NCBI GenBank assembly: GCA_040905365.1
Contig: JBBDRQ010000077.1
Span: forward strand, 1 to 64,000
DNA length: 64,000 bases
Source: JAHWKV01 sp040905365
GTDB taxonomy: Bacteria > Actinomycetota > CADDZG01 > JAHWKV01
Direction: 5' to 3'
In this document: in pieces, positions 34,134 through 42,833 of the stretch
Layout: every line of letters begins with the position of its first letter
Position numbering within the stretch: position 1 is the stretch's first letter
Made by a program: the position numbers and the translations under genes
Notes under the pieces: model-generated
Database searches by the model: none
What the model was told of the DNA's origin: nothing
What the model saw: the letters and a program-made list of their open reading frames with translations, nothing else

Positions 34134-35816
34134 TTAGCTTTCGGACTCGTCGCCGGCGCCGGACTCCCCGGTATCCTCGGCCTCCGGCGCGGCTGCCTCG
34201 TCCTCCTTGGATGCAGCTTCGGCCGGGGCCGGGGCCTCGCTCTGCTCGGACTTCTTCTCGGGCAGTTTCACCTCGCCGGAGGTGAAGGATGCCTTGAACT
34301 CCTCGATCGTGGAGCGCAGCTTGTTCTCGATCTCCTCCGGGAAGTCCCCCACCGTGCGGATATGCTCAAGGACCTCCGGAGCGCGCATCTCGACGTAGTC
34401 CAGAAGCTCCTTATCGAAGCGCTGTACATCCGGCATCGGGATGTCGTCCAGGTACTTGTTGGAGCCAGCGTAGATGGAGACACACTGTCTCTCCACCGGG
34501 ATAGGCGAAAACTGCGGTTGCTTGAGCAACTCGGTGAGCCGGGCGCCTCGAGCCAACTGCGCCTGAGAAGCCTTGTCCAGGTCGGAGCCGAAACCGGCAA
34601 ACGCCGCCAACTCCCGGTACTGAGCCAACTCGATCTTAAGAGGCCCGGCAATCTTCTTCAACGCCTTGATCTGGGCCGCACCGCCGACTCGGGACACCGA
34701 GGTGCCGACGTTGATGGCCGGGCGGAACCCCTGGTAGAAAAGGTCGGTTTCGAAGAAGATCTGACCGTCGGTGATCGAGATCACGTTGGTGGGGATGTAA
34801 GCGGACAGGTCGCCCTCTTTGGTCTCGATGACCGGCAACGCCGTCAACGATCCGCCGCCCAACTCATCCGACAACTTCGCCGAACGCTCCAGCAGACGGG
34901 AGTGCAGGTAGAAAACGTCGCCGGGGAACGCCTCGCGGCCCGGGGGGCGCCTCAGCAACAGCGAAATCTGCCGGTAGGCGTCGGCCTGCTTGGTCAGATC
35001 GTCGTAGACGATGAGGACGTGCTCGCCTTTGTACATCCAGTGCTGGCCGATGGCGCAGCCTGCGTACGGAGCCAGATACTTGAAGGCGCCGGGGTCCGCG
35101 GCGGGAGCGTTGACTATCGTCGTGTACTCCATCGCGCCGGACTCCTCCAGGCCGCCCATGACCTCGGCCACGGTGGAGTTTTTCTGGCCGATGGCTACGT
35201 AGATGCACTTGACCGCTTTGTCGGTGCCCCAGTTCTGCTTCTGGTTAACGATCGTGTCGATGGCCACCGCGGTCTTGCCGGTCTGCCGGTCGCCGATGAG
35301 CAGCTCGCGCTGACCTCTGCCGATCGGGATCATGGCGTCGACGCCCTTGATCCCGGTCTGCATCGGCTCGCCAACCGGCTGCCGGTCGATGACCGAAGCC
35401 GCCTGCAGCTCCAGCTCGCGGGATCCGTCGATCTTCGAGGAGTCCAGCGGACCTTTGCCGTCAATCGGGTTGCCCAGCGCATCGACCGCGCGGCCGAGGT
35501 ATGCATCGCCGACCGGAATCGACAAGACCTTGTTGGTCTGGGTCACCGCCATGCCCTCCTGAATGGCATCCGCGTCCCCGAGGATGACCACGCCCAACCG
35601 ATCGGCCTCCAGGTTCAGCGCGATCCCCACTACGTCGCCAGGAAACTCGAGCATCTCGTTGGCAACCACGTTCGGAAGACCCGAAACGAGGGCGATACCA
35701 TCGCCGGCCTCGATAACCCGCCCAACTTCATGCTGCACCGTCGAGGGCTTGTAGTTCTCGAAGAGGGTGCTAAGAGCGCTGCGAACCTCTTCCGGATTAA
35801 TAGTCAGATCGGGCAT
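34134..35816 (-). CDS. atpA: ATP synthase F1 alpha subunit with an acidic C-terminal tail
   Basis: Non-catalytic nucleotide-binding subunit. P-loop GDRQTGKTAVAIDT and the arginine-finger region (VSRVGGAAQ) are intact. The core ends near residue 515; about 45 extra residues, mostly Glu, Ala and Ser, extend the C-terminus. Mycobacteria have a different C-terminal extension of alpha that limits ATP hydrolysis, so this tail may also affect regulation. AAGGAG lies a standard distance before the ATG. Confidence 0.97.
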   Translation of the reverse strand: MPDLTINPEEVRSALSTLFENYKPSTVQHEVGRVIEAGDGIALVSGLPNVVANEMLEFPGDVVGIALNLEADRLGVVILGDADAIQEGMAVTQTNKVLSIPVGDAYLGRAVDALGNPIDGKGPLDSSKIDGSRELELQAASVIDRQPVGEPMQTGIKGVDAMIPIGRGQRELLIGDRQTGKTAVAIDTIVNQKQNWGTDKAVKCIYVAIGQKNSTVAEVMGGLEESGAMEYTTIVNAPAADPGAFKYLAPYAGCAIGQHWMYKGEHVLIVYDDLTKQADAYRQISLLLRRPPGREAFPGDVFYLHSRLLERSAKLSDELGGGSLTALPVIETKEGDLSAYIPTNVISITDGQIFFETDLFYQGFRPAINVGTSVSRVGGAAQIKALKKIAGPLKIELAQYRELAAFAGFGSDLDKASQAQLARGARLTELLKQPQFSPIPVERQCVSIYAGSNKYLDDIPMPDVQRFDKELLDYVEMRAPEVLEHIRTVGDFPEEIENKLRSTIEEFKASFTSGEVKLPEKKSEQSEAPAPAEAASKEDEAAAPEAEDTGESGAGDESES

Positions 35817-35875
35817 CTAGAGAATCTCCTTAACACTCGATGCACATGCTTGGCATAAACGCTGCGGGCTCACCC

Positions 35876-36427
35876 TCACTGCACGCCGAGGTGCTGCTTG
35901 AGCTGATCCAGCTTTCCGCGGACAGTGCCGTCGATGACGATGTCTCCCACCTTGGCCAGTACGCCTCCGATTACGGACTTATCGACTATCGCTTTAACCT
36001 CCACGTCCTTGCCGGTCGCTGTGTTGAGCGCCTCGGCAAGCTTGGCCTTCTGCTTATCGTCGAGGGAGACGGCGGAGCGCACCTCGGCCACCACCCGGTT
36101 GCCCTCGCGGGCCGCCATATCCGCTAGGACGTCGGCGATCTCCACCAGGTCACGCGCGCGGCCCTGACTGATCACGAAACGAAGCGCATTCAGCGTGTGC
36201 GGTGACGCCGCCTTGCCGAGCAGCTCCTCCAAGAGTTGCTCCTTGCCGCTGAAGGGGATCGATATGTCGGTCAACGCCCTCTTCAGCTCGTGCTCGGACT
36301 CCAGGGAGCGGGCTATACGAAACAGCTCGTCGGATACCCGGTCCAGCCGGCCCTCGGAGCTGGCCATCTCGTACAGCGCCCGGGCATAACCCCCGGCGTC
36401 CGACTTGCTGCGCTCTGGGCTGCTCAA
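35876..36427 (-). CDS. atpH: ATP synthase delta subunit
   Basis: Peripheral stalk subunit linking alpha to the b subunits. GYARALYEMA at the N-terminus and VDKSVIGGVLAKVGDIVIDGTV near the C-terminus (given as two adjoining parts of the OSCP signature) identify it. At 183 residues it is of normal size; it is separate from the b subunit, unlike the b-delta fusion of mycobacteria. Its ATG overlaps the atpF stop by four bases. Confidence 0.96.
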   Translation of the reverse strand: MSSPERSKSDAGGYARALYEMASSEGRLDRVSDELFRIARSLESEHELKRALTDISIPFSGKEQLLEELLGKAASPHTLNALRFVISQGRARDLVEIADVLADMAAREGNRVVAEVRSAVSLDDKQKAKLAEALNTATGKDVEVKAIVDKSVIGGVLAKVGDIVIDGTVRGKLDQLKQHLGVQ

Positions 36428-36960
36428 GATGTGGCCGCCTCACGCTCTTGGATGTCCTTGATAAAGGACTCAACCAGTTCCCGGTGCGACTCTGCGGACA
36501 GCTCTTTTTGCAGGATCTGAGCGGCAATGGTGGTCGACCACTCCGCCAGCTGACCCTCCAAGGCTCCAAGAATCCGCTCCCGCTCCCCAGCCAGCTGTTT
36601 GCGAGCCTTGTCCACGATCAAGCGGGCGTCGCCTTCGGCCCGCTCCACCAGCTCATGCCGGACGGTCTCGGCGGACTGCCGCGCCTCCTCGAGCATGGCG
36701 CTTGCCTCGTCGCGCGCGGCTGCCACCCGCTCCTTGTAATCGGCCAGTACCGCCTCGGCTTCGGCCTTGGTTGCCTCGGCCTTCTCGATCTCATCTTTTA
36801 TCTTCGCCTCCCGGTCCGCCAGGCCTTCCTCCAGCTTGGGAAAGACCTTTTTGGCCAGAACGAACAAGACGGTCAAAAACGCAATCGTCGTCCATACGTA
36901 GAGACCGGGTTCAACTGAAAGAGGGTTGAATCCCTCCTCTGCTGCCAGAAGTATTCCCAT
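36424..36960 (-). CDS. atpF: ATP synthase subunit b
   Basis: One N-terminal membrane helix (YVWTTIAFLTVLFVLAKKVF) followed by a long charged helix rich in Ala, Glu and Arg, the peripheral stalk. 178 residues, normal for a single b subunit. TAGGAGG lies before the ATG. It is encoded between c and delta, the standard order. Confidence 0.96.
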   Translation of the reverse strand: MGILLAAEEGFNPLSVEPGLYVWTTIAFLTVLFVLAKKVFPKLEEGLADREAKIKDEIEKAEATKAEAEAVLADYKERVAAARDEASAMLEEARQSAETVRHELVERAEGDARLIVDKARKQLAGERERILGALEGQLAEWSTTIAAQILQKELSAESHRELVESFIKDIQEREAATS

Positions 36961-36972
36961 CGTAAGCGCCTC

Positions 36973-37242
36973 CTAAAGGACGAACAGAAGCAGAATCGTT
37001 ACGACGAACGCGTAAAGGACCTGGGCTTCGGCAAGCGCAAAACCGAGGAACATAAGTCCCTGTAGTGTGCCCCTGGACTCCGGCTGGCGGCCGATGCCCT
37101 CCAAACCTTTAGACCAAAGAATTCCGATACCGACGGCGCCGCCGCCCGCGGCGAGGCCGATAGCCAAACCGCCGCCCAGCAGGCCCAGTCCCGAGTCACT
37201 CAACCCGGTGGCGGCCTCTTGGGCCAAAACCAATGCGTCCAA
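36973..37242 (-). CDS. atpE: ATP synthase subunit c
   Basis: Two-helix proteolipid of the rotor ring. The ion-binding carboxylate is Glu72 in GFALAEAQVLYAF, with the surrounding pattern of a proton-coupled rather than sodium-coupled ring; the polar loop is GRQPES. 89 residues. It starts with TTG, well placed after AAAGGAG. The 39 bases between its start and atpB include no gene. Confidence 0.97.
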   Translation of the reverse strand: MDALVLAQEAATGLSDSGLGLLGGGLAIGLAAGGGAVGIGILWSKGLEGIGRQPESRGTLQGLMFLGFALAEAQVLYAFVVTILLLFVL

Positions 37243-37281
37243 CGTGTTCTCCTTTCCTCTACGGCCGGGTTGAAAAGTTAA

Positions 37282-38094
37282 TTAATGACCCGGGTGCAAA
37301 GCGTCGTTGATGTAAATGGTCGCCAAGAAGGCGAAAATCACCGCCTGAATGAATGCGATAAAGATCTCGAATGCGGTAAAGCCCGTCTCCAGCACCATCG
37401 CCAGCGGAATAACCACTACATGCGCCAGCGCAAAGCTCGAGCCCAACAAGAAGATGAAGCCTACAAAGATGAGCAGAATCACGTGGCCGGCCAGCATGTT
37501 GGCAAACAAACGCACCGCCAGCGAGAAGGGCCGCGCTAGCTGAGAGATGATCTCGATGGGCACCATCAGCGGCAGCAGAACCTTGGGTACGTCCGGGGGC
37601 ACCACGGTCTTGCGCCAAAACGTGAAGGGACCATGCTTGGCCATCCCGATGGCCACGGCCATCAGATACAAGTTTACCGCGAGCGCACCGGTTACCCAGA
37701 TGTTGGAGGTGGCCGTGAAACCGATCCACGGAATCAGCCCGACAAGGTTCATAAACAGGATGAACAAGAAGGTCGTGGCAATATACGGGAACCAAGCCTT
37801 GGCATCCTTGGGCTTCATCACCGCGTAGACGATGTTGCTCTTGATGAAGTCCATCGTCACTTCCACAAAGTTTTGAATACCCGCGGGAACCAACTTTCGC
37901 TTGGACGCCGCCACCCAGAACATGCCTAGCACCAACAAGGCCGCCAGCCACATATTGAACACCGCGTTGGTGATCGAAAGGTCCACGCCGCCGATCTCCC
38001 AGGTGGGGGCCCAACCGTACTGGTGAGGAACAAGGTGATTGATCAGATCGACAAAAGGTGACGTCTCTTCTTCAGCCTCTGCGGCAAAAAGCAA
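37282..38094 (-). CDS. atpB: ATP synthase subunit a
   Basis: Membrane subunit forming the proton half-channels. The essential arginine is in RPFSLAVRLFANMLAGH; later helices include AFEIFIAFIQAVIFAFL. 270 residues with five or six membrane helices. The start is a TTG at 38094 preceded by GGGAGGAG; no in-frame ATG follows at a suitable place. A long frame at 37259-38014 on the same strand is an out-of-phase shadow. Confidence 0.96.
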   Translation of the reverse strand: MLFAAEAEEETSPFVDLINHLVPHQYGWAPTWEIGGVDLSITNAVFNMWLAALLVLGMFWVAASKRKLVPAGIQNFVEVTMDFIKSNIVYAVMKPKDAKAWFPYIATTFLFILFMNLVGLIPWIGFTATSNIWVTGALAVNLYLMAVAIGMAKHGPFTFWRKTVVPPDVPKVLLPLMVPIEIISQLARPFSLAVRLFANMLAGHVILLIFVGFIFLLGSSFALAHVVVIPLAMVLETGFTAFEIFIAFIQAVIFAFLATIYINDALHPGH

Positions 38095-38107
38095 CCTCTA
38101 CTCCTCC

Positions 38108-38521
38108 CTAACCGATGATTCCGCGTGCTTTTAGCTGCTTGCTCGCCCGCGGAAACTCCGAAATCAATAGCACCGGGAAACCTACCAAGAACGCCAGCAG
38201 ATAGGCCTTTACCGCCGGCTCACCCGACACCAAAAACGTCGCCACACCGAGCAGCGACACCAGCATGAGCCTGGAGACCATGTGCCGTGCCACCCGTGCA
38301 TCGAACATCCGCTCGGCAGACTCCCGGTAAACGTGCGACCGAACGAAGCCTACCGAGTAAAACCCGGCTGCTACGCAGCCGGCTACCGCGCCTGCGGCAG
38401 AGCCGAGCGTGGATACCGCCAGCAGGATCGCTCCCGCCAGCAGCCCAAGGCTACCCGCTTTTAGCAGGACGCGAAGCCACAGACTTGACGAGGCGTCGGT
38501 CTTCGAGCTCAATGTTTCCAT
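38108..38521 (-). CDS. ATP synthase subunit I-like membrane protein
   Basis: 137 residues with four hydrophobic segments, placed between atpZ and atpB, as in the uncI/AtpI family, which assists c-ring assembly. Sequence motifs of AtpI are weak, so the call rests mostly on position and topology. It overlaps the atpZ gene by 13 bases and is 13 bases from the atpB start. Confidence 0.75.
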   Translation of the reverse strand: METLSSKTDASSSLWLRVLLKAGSLGLLAGAILLAVSTLGSAAGAVAGCVAAGFYSVGFVRSHVYRESAERMFDARVARHMVSRLMLVSLLGVATFLVSGEPAVKAYLLAFLVGFPVLLISEFPRASKQLKARGIIG

Positions 38522-38724
38522 GTTCTGTAAAGTCTCAGCACTCCTCCGGCACCGCCCATGAAGGCCCCGATCAGCAGAAATACCAGGTTGATACCCAACC
38601 AGCGGTCCAGCAGCCAGCCCAAATAGGCACCGACCCCCGTCGTTACAACGAGCTCCATAGCCAGGCCCATGGCCCAGCCGACGCCCGTGAACAAAGAAGG
38701 GTTCCTGTCTGGGTCATTTGGCAT
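38509..38724 (-). CDS. AtpZ/AtpI-type small membrane protein
   Basis: 71 residues with two membrane helices and the Gly-rich pattern of AtpZ (GVGAYLGWLLDRWLG, then FLLIGAFMGGAGGVLRLYR). AtpZ proteins are encoded first in many atp operons and are linked to assembly or ion (Mg/Ca) transport. This is the first gene of the operon here. Confidence 0.85.
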   Translation of the reverse strand: MPNDPDRNPSLFTGVGWAMGLAMELVVTTGVGAYLGWLLDRWLGINLVFLLIGAFMGGAGGVLRLYRTWKH

Positions 38725-38805
38725 CGAGATATTTGGAACTACTCAGGCGCGGACACGCCTTCCATGGCTACGGACGCAAACGTCCGGTACCATGCGATCT
38801 GGCTC

Positions 38806-38835
38806 ATAGTATTACCAGCGTCACACAACGAGCAA
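38806..38835 (-). promoter_or_regulatory. Possible promoter of the ATP synthase operon
   Basis: On the minus strand TTGCTC (38830-38835) and TACTAT (38806-38811) are 18 bases apart, between the wecA stop and the atpZ start. The match is moderate. A small hairpin (CGGACG-CAAA-CGTCCG) lies between this box and atpZ. Confidence 0.35.
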
Positions 38836-38845
38836 GTGACGCTTC

Positions 38846-39982
38846 TCACGAGGACCGGTTGTCGAGCTTCGGCAGAGCGGTGTAAAGCACCATCCCGAAC
38901 GCAGCGGCAATGAACGGAACCATGTAGGCCCGCTCAAAAGTCCACGCCAGGGTCATCCCCGCAATCACCGCAGTCCACGCATACATAATCAAAACCGCCT
39001 GCTTATGGCCGTGGCCCAGTTCCAGCAGCCGGTGGTGCAGGTGCTCTTTGTCGGCGTGGAACACGTGCCGGCCCTTGCGAGCACGCCGGATGATGGCCAA
39101 CAGGGTGTCCAGGATCGGGATAGCCAGTACGATCAACGGAATGACCAGGGGCAGGTAAAACACAAACGCCGCCGAGATCTCAGACGGGGTCTGGGTAGCC
39201 GAGCGCCCTACGCCCGCCACGGTCGCGGTCGCGAGCAAGAACCCGAGCACCATGCTGCCCGAGTCCCCCATGAAAATCTTTGCGGGGTTGAAGTTGTACT
39301 TCAAAAATCCCAACGTCACCCCGACCGTTACCGCGGAGAGCATCGCCGCCGTCGGTTCCGGACCGATCAGGCCCTGCTGGTTGAGTTGATACGTATAGAC
39401 GAAGAAAGTCCCGGCTGCGATGGCGGATACGCCTGCGGCCAAACCGTCCAAGCCGTCCATCAGGTTCACCGCATTGACGATGATGACTATCCAAGCAATC
39501 GTGGCCAGCGCCGAGACGTCCGGCGACATGGACAGGGCCCCGACATCGCGCAGCGGTACCCGAAAATACTCGAGCCGAACTCCGCTTAAGAACACGAAGC
39601 CTGCCGCCAGCAGTTGACCCGACAGCTTTACAGGGGCCTGGAGGCCCTTGATGTCATCGACCACCCCCAAAGCAAAGATGATTGCCGCTCCGGCAATGAT
39701 GGCCAGCACCTCCGGCGCCGGCCATACGAACAACGGCCGGAACGAACCCCGAAACGGCTCGAGCATCGCCGCCGCCATCAGGGCAGCTACAAAGCCGATA
39801 AAGATCGCGGCGCCGCCCAGGGTCGGGGTAGGCACGGCATGGACCTTGCGGTCGTTGGGCTGGTCGACTGCGCCGACCTTTCGACTAATATCCAGAATCA
39901 CCGGAGTCGCCAGATAGGTGGCGGCGGCGCCGACAAAACAAATAGCCAGGTAGTTGATCACGGCGCTTATTCTTCCACGCAT
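38846..39982 (-). CDS. wecA: WecA/TagO-like undecaprenyl-phosphate GlcNAc-1-phosphate transferase
   Basis: A polytopic enzyme that starts lipid-linked polysaccharide (arabinogalactan- or teichoic-acid-like) synthesis by moving a sugar-1-phosphate to undecaprenyl phosphate. About ten or eleven membrane segments. Conserved loops are present: VPTPTLGGAAIF, DDIKGL, NLMDGLDGLAAG (Mg-binding Asp), FMGDSGSMVLG and the HLHHRLLELG basic motif that separates WecA/TagO from MraY. ATG at 39982 is chosen since the frame further upstream overlaps glyA on the other strand. Position before the atp operon matches mycobacterial rfe. Confidence 0.93.
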   Translation of the reverse strand: MRGRISAVINYLAICFVGAAATYLATPVILDISRKVGAVDQPNDRKVHAVPTPTLGGAAIFIGFVAALMAAAMLEPFRGSFRPLFVWPAPEVLAIIAGAAIIFALGVVDDIKGLQAPVKLSGQLLAAGFVFLSGVRLEYFRVPLRDVGALSMSPDVSALATIAWIVIIVNAVNLMDGLDGLAAGVSAIAAGTFFVYTYQLNQQGLIGPEPTAAMLSAVTVGVTLGFLKYNFNPAKIFMGDSGSMVLGFLLATATVAGVGRSATQTPSEISAAFVFYLPLVIPLIVLAIPILDTLLAIIRRARKGRHVFHADKEHLHHRLLELGHGHKQAVLIMYAWTAVIAGMTLAWTFERAYMVPFIAAAFGMVLYTALPKLDNRSS

Positions 39983-40005
39983 TTGACCGCCGCAGGCAAG
40001 AGCCA

Positions 40006-40011
40006 TACCGT
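40006..40011 (+). promoter_or_regulatory. -10 box of a probable leaderless glyA transcript
   Basis: TACCGT lies seven bases before the glyA ATG at 40019, with no Shine-Dalgarno sequence. The divergent wecA start is only 36 bases away, so the two promoters must overlap. Confidence 0.4.
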
Positions 40012-40018
40012 TCAGCAG

Positions 40019-41278
40019 ATGAGCGAGTTCTTCGAGGTTCTGCGCCGGACCGATCCGGCCATTGCCGAGCTGATCTTGGCCGAGGCCGAGCGGCAGGCAG
40101 AGACCATCCGCCTGATCCCTTCGGAAAACTACACGTCCGAAGCCGTACTGGCAGCCACGGGCACAATCCTTACCAACAAGTACTCCGAGGGCTACTCCGG
40201 ACGCCGCTATTACGAAGGCCAGGAGTTCATCGACCAGATCGAGGACATAGCCAACCAGCGGGCCCGCGACCTGTTCGGCGCCGAGCACGCCAACGTACAG
40301 CCCTACTCGGGGTCACCGGCCAACCTCGCCGTGTACCTGGCCTTTGCCGAACCCGGCGACACGATCATGGGCATGGCGCTGCCCGCCGGCGGACACCTGA
40401 CGCACGGATGGAGCGTTTCGGCCACCGGCCGCTGGTTCCGGGCGGTCCAGTACGGCGTACGCAAGGACGACCACCGCATCGACTACGACGAGATGCGGGA
40501 CCTGGCCAAGAAGGAAAAGCCCAAGATCATCTGGGCGGGCGGCACCGCAATCCCCCGCCAGATCGACTTCGAGATCTTTGCCGAGGTGGCCAAGGAGGTC
40601 GGCGCTATCTTTGCCGCCGACATCGCACACATCGCCGGCCTGGTCGCCGGAGGGGCACACCCTTCCCCGGTCCCGCTGGCCGATGTTGTCACCACCACCA
40701 CCCACAAGACGCTGCGCGGACCCCGCGGAGCGCTGGCGATGAGCCGCGAAGAGCACGCCAAGAAGCTCAACTTCGCAGTGTTCCCCGGCCTGCAGGGCGG
40801 CCCCCACAACCACACGACCGCCGGCATAGCGGTCGCGCTCCGGGAGGCGGCACAAGGGGAGTTCAAGACCTACGCCCACCAGATCGTGGCCAACTCCAAG
40901 GCGCTGGCCACAGCCCTGATGGAGAGAGGCTACGATCTGGTCTCGGGCGGTACCGACAACCACCTGATCCTGATCGACCTGACCAACAAGGGCGTCTTCG
41001 GAAAGCCGGCCGCCAAGGCACTGGACCGAGCGGGCATAGAGCTCAACTACAACACGGTCCCGTTCGACCCCCGCAAGCCCTTCGACCCCTCAGGCGTGCG
41101 TTTGGGTACCCCGTCGGTTACCACCATCGGGATGAAGGAGCCGCAGATGGCTCAGATTGCAGAGTGGATGGACCGGGTGATCTCAGCCCCCGAGGACGAA
41201 AACGTGGCGAAGCAGGTCAAGGGCGAGATCAAAGAGCTCTGCAAGAGCTACCCGGCCCCAGGCACGCGGCTGGGGTAA
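40019..41278 (+). CDS. glyA: Serine hydroxymethyltransferase
   Basis: Interconverts serine and glycine with transfer of a one-carbon unit to tetrahydrofolate. PLP is bound by Lys230 in TTTTHKTLRGPRG. Other conserved parts are IPSENYTS at the N-terminus, NKYSEGYSGRRYYEGQE and PYSGSPANLAVY. 419 residues. The frame is open for 400 bases upstream, but that part is antisense to wecA. It is followed by a class IV aminotransferase on the same strand. Confidence 0.97.
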   Translation: MSEFFEVLRRTDPAIAELILAEAERQAETIRLIPSENYTSEAVLAATGTILTNKYSEGYSGRRYYEGQEFIDQIEDIANQRARDLFGAEHANVQPYSGSPANLAVYLAFAEPGDTIMGMALPAGGHLTHGWSVSATGRWFRAVQYGVRKDDHRIDYDEMRDLAKKEKPKIIWAGGTAIPRQIDFEIFAEVAKEVGAIFAADIAHIAGLVAGGAHPSPVPLADVVTTTTHKTLRGPRGALAMSREEHAKKLNFAVFPGLQGGPHNHTTAGIAVALREAAQGEFKTYAHQIVANSKALATALMERGYDLVSGGTDNHLILIDLTNKGVFGKPAAKALDRAGIELNYNTVPFDPRKPFDPSGVRLGTPSVTTIGMKEPQMAQIAEWMDRVISAPEDENVAKQVKGEIKELCKSYPAPGTRLG

Positions 41279-41355
41279 AAACTCCTCGAAATCCGGGGCG
41301 AAGGCCCTCAACGGGATCGATAGCAGGAGGTATCGCGACGCCTACCAATGAACCG

Positions 41356-42171
41356 GTGCTTTGGGTCGAAGGGGAGCTGGTGCCGCTCAGCCGTGCCTAC
41401 ATCCCGGTTACCGACCACTCGTTCATCGCCGGCGACGGAGCCTTTGAGACAATCGGTGTGGTAGCCGGTACACCTATAGGCATAACCCTGCATCTGGTCC
41501 GGCTGCGCCGCAGCCTGTCGGGCCTCGGCCTGGATCTTCGCACCGCAGACTCCAAGCTCAAGGAGGCTGTAGCGGAGGTTATTGACGCCAACCGGCAGCG
41601 GTGCGACTGGATCCGGCTGACGGTATCGGCGGGGGACGGCCCCATTTCAACGGAGCGTTCTGCGCAGGCGGCGTGCCGGGTCCTGGTGGCACCGGGCACC
41701 ACTGCCGAGGTCGACTCGGTGTCGGTGGTAACCGCTCCCTGGCCTCGCAACGAACGTGGGGCGCTGACGGGGCTCAAGACGACGTCCTACGCCGAGAACA
41801 CCCTCGCCCTGGCCCGGGCCAGGGCCTCGGGAGCATCCGAGGCCATTTTCGCCAACACCCGCGGCGAGCTTTGCGAATGCGCGGCCTCCAACATCTTCGT
41901 GGTGCTCAATTCCGAACTGATTACGCCGCCGCTTACCTCCGGCTGTCTCGAGGGCGTCACGCGCCACCTGGTGATATCCACTTGCGAGGTAACCGAGCGA
42001 ACGTTACTCATGGCCGACTTGCTCGATGCGAGCGAGGCGTTTTTGACCTCATCGGTGCGCGGCGCCATGCCGATCACGTGTATAGACGGACGCGACCTGC
42101 CGATAGGCGCCTTTACGCAATCGGCCCAAGATGCCTACGCAGCCCTCATCAAGGAAAACCCCGACCCCTAG
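41356..42171 (+). CDS. Class IV aminotransferase family protein (aminodeoxychorismate lyase / branched-chain aminotransferase type)
   Basis: PLP fold-type IV enzyme: the opening VLWVEGELVPLSRAYIPVTD and GDGAFETI match the family, the PLP Lys is in GLKTTSYAEN, and ANTRGELCECAASNIF holds the conserved Glu. Aminodeoxychorismate lyase (PabC, folate synthesis) would suit a neighbour of glyA; a branched-chain aminotransferase cannot be excluded. The start is odd: a strong AGGAGG at 41325-41330 has no ATG, GTG or TTG in frame at normal distance; the GTG at 41356 fits homology but lies 25 bases away. Its stop codon lies in a long inverted repeat. Confidence 0.8.
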   Translation: MLWVEGELVPLSRAYIPVTDHSFIAGDGAFETIGVVAGTPIGITLHLVRLRRSLSGLGLDLRTADSKLKEAVAEVIDANRQRCDWIRLTVSAGDGPISTERSAQAACRVLVAPGTTAEVDSVSVVTAPWPRNERGALTGLKTTSYAENTLALARARASGASEAIFANTRGELCECAASNIFVVLNSELITPPLTSGCLEGVTRHLVISTCEVTERTLLMADLLDASEAFLTSSVRGAMPITCIDGRDLPIGAFTQSAQDAYAALIKENPDP

Positions 42172-42336
42172 GTGCCGTGACCACTAACGTTTGCGAGGTT
42201 TGGAGCGCGTGAGGTGTTTCCTGGCAAGGCCGCACTGAGCGCCGCTAGCTTCGCCCTAACGGTGCGAGGGAGAACGCAGCCAGGGGACAGCTCACGCCGC
42301 CAAACGCCCCGAAGGTTGGTGGTCACGGCACCTAGG
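42167..42336. repeat. Long imperfect inverted repeat enclosing structured repeat copy B
   Basis: Outer arms 42167-42188 and 42315-42336 pair over 22 bases with one T-G mismatch. A second stem pairs TTTGGAGCGCGTGAGG with CTCACGCCGCCAAA, then CCTGG with CCAGG. The centre (about 42210-42290) matches the repeat at 15279-15384: AAGGC-GC on the left, an internal hairpin, then CGAGGGAGAACGCAG at 42265-42279. It fills the gap between the convergent aminotransferase and rpiB genes, includes the former's stop, and may end both transcripts. Confidence 0.75.
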
Positions 42337-42341
42337 AAGCG

Positions 42342-42797
42342 TTACCGGCCTTCGCACTCCTCGCGCTCTATCTGCGCCACCTTGTCCAGCCTGGGCTGGT
42401 GGCGGCCGCCTTCGAACTCGGTCTCCAGGAACAGGTCCAGGATCTGCTGCGCCATGTAGGGCGTAACGATCCGAGCACCCATGGCCAGAGCGTTGGCATC
42501 GTTGTGCAGCCGGCACATGCGGGCGGTCCACAGCTCGTTGCACAGCGCGGCCCTTATGCCGTGGACCTTGTTAGCCGATATCTGTTCGCCCTGGCCGCTG
42601 CCGCCCAGCACCACCGCACGGTCGGCTTCCCCCTTGGCCACGGCCCGGGCTGCCGCAGCACAAAATTCCGGGTAATCGACCGACTCCTCGGAGTCGGTTC
42701 CGCAGTCGATTACCTCGTGGCCCTTCTCAACTACGTAGTCGATCAGGCTCGACTTCAACGGAAAGCCGGCGTGATCTGACCCAAACGCTATTTTCAT
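42342..42797 (-). CDS. rpiB: Ribose-5-phosphate isomerase B
   Basis: Interconverts ribose-5-phosphate and ribulose-5-phosphate. The opening KIAFGSDHAGFPLK and the active-site loop VLGGSGQGEQISANKV identify it. The loop lacks the Cys used as base by E. coli-type RpiB and has the Glu of the mycobacterial type. 151 residues. It lies 36 bases downstream of the class III aminotransferase start-to-stop order on the same strand. Confidence 0.95.
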   Translation of the reverse strand: MKIAFGSDHAGFPLKSSLIDYVVEKGHEVIDCGTDSEESVDYPEFCAAAARAVAKGEADRAVVLGGSGQGEQISANKVHGIRAALCNELWTARMCRLHNDANALAMGARIVTPYMAQQILDLFLETEFEGGRHQPRLDKVAQIEREECEGR

Positions 42798-42833
42798 GGC
42801 GGCTACTCTACCCGCTCAACGCGCTGGGCTGCG

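Noticed and set aside
34362..35858. 498-codon plus-strand open frame across atpA
   Set aside because: Antisense shadow of atpA; no domain pattern, Leu/Arg/Asp-rich composition.
37259..38014. 251-codon minus-strand frame over atpB
   Set aside because: Same-strand, out-of-phase shadow of atpB without membrane-protein character.
40408..41355. Long upstream extension of the class IV aminotransferase frame
   Set aside because: It runs out of phase through glyA and encodes Arg/Pro-rich nonsense; only the part from about 41356 matches the family.
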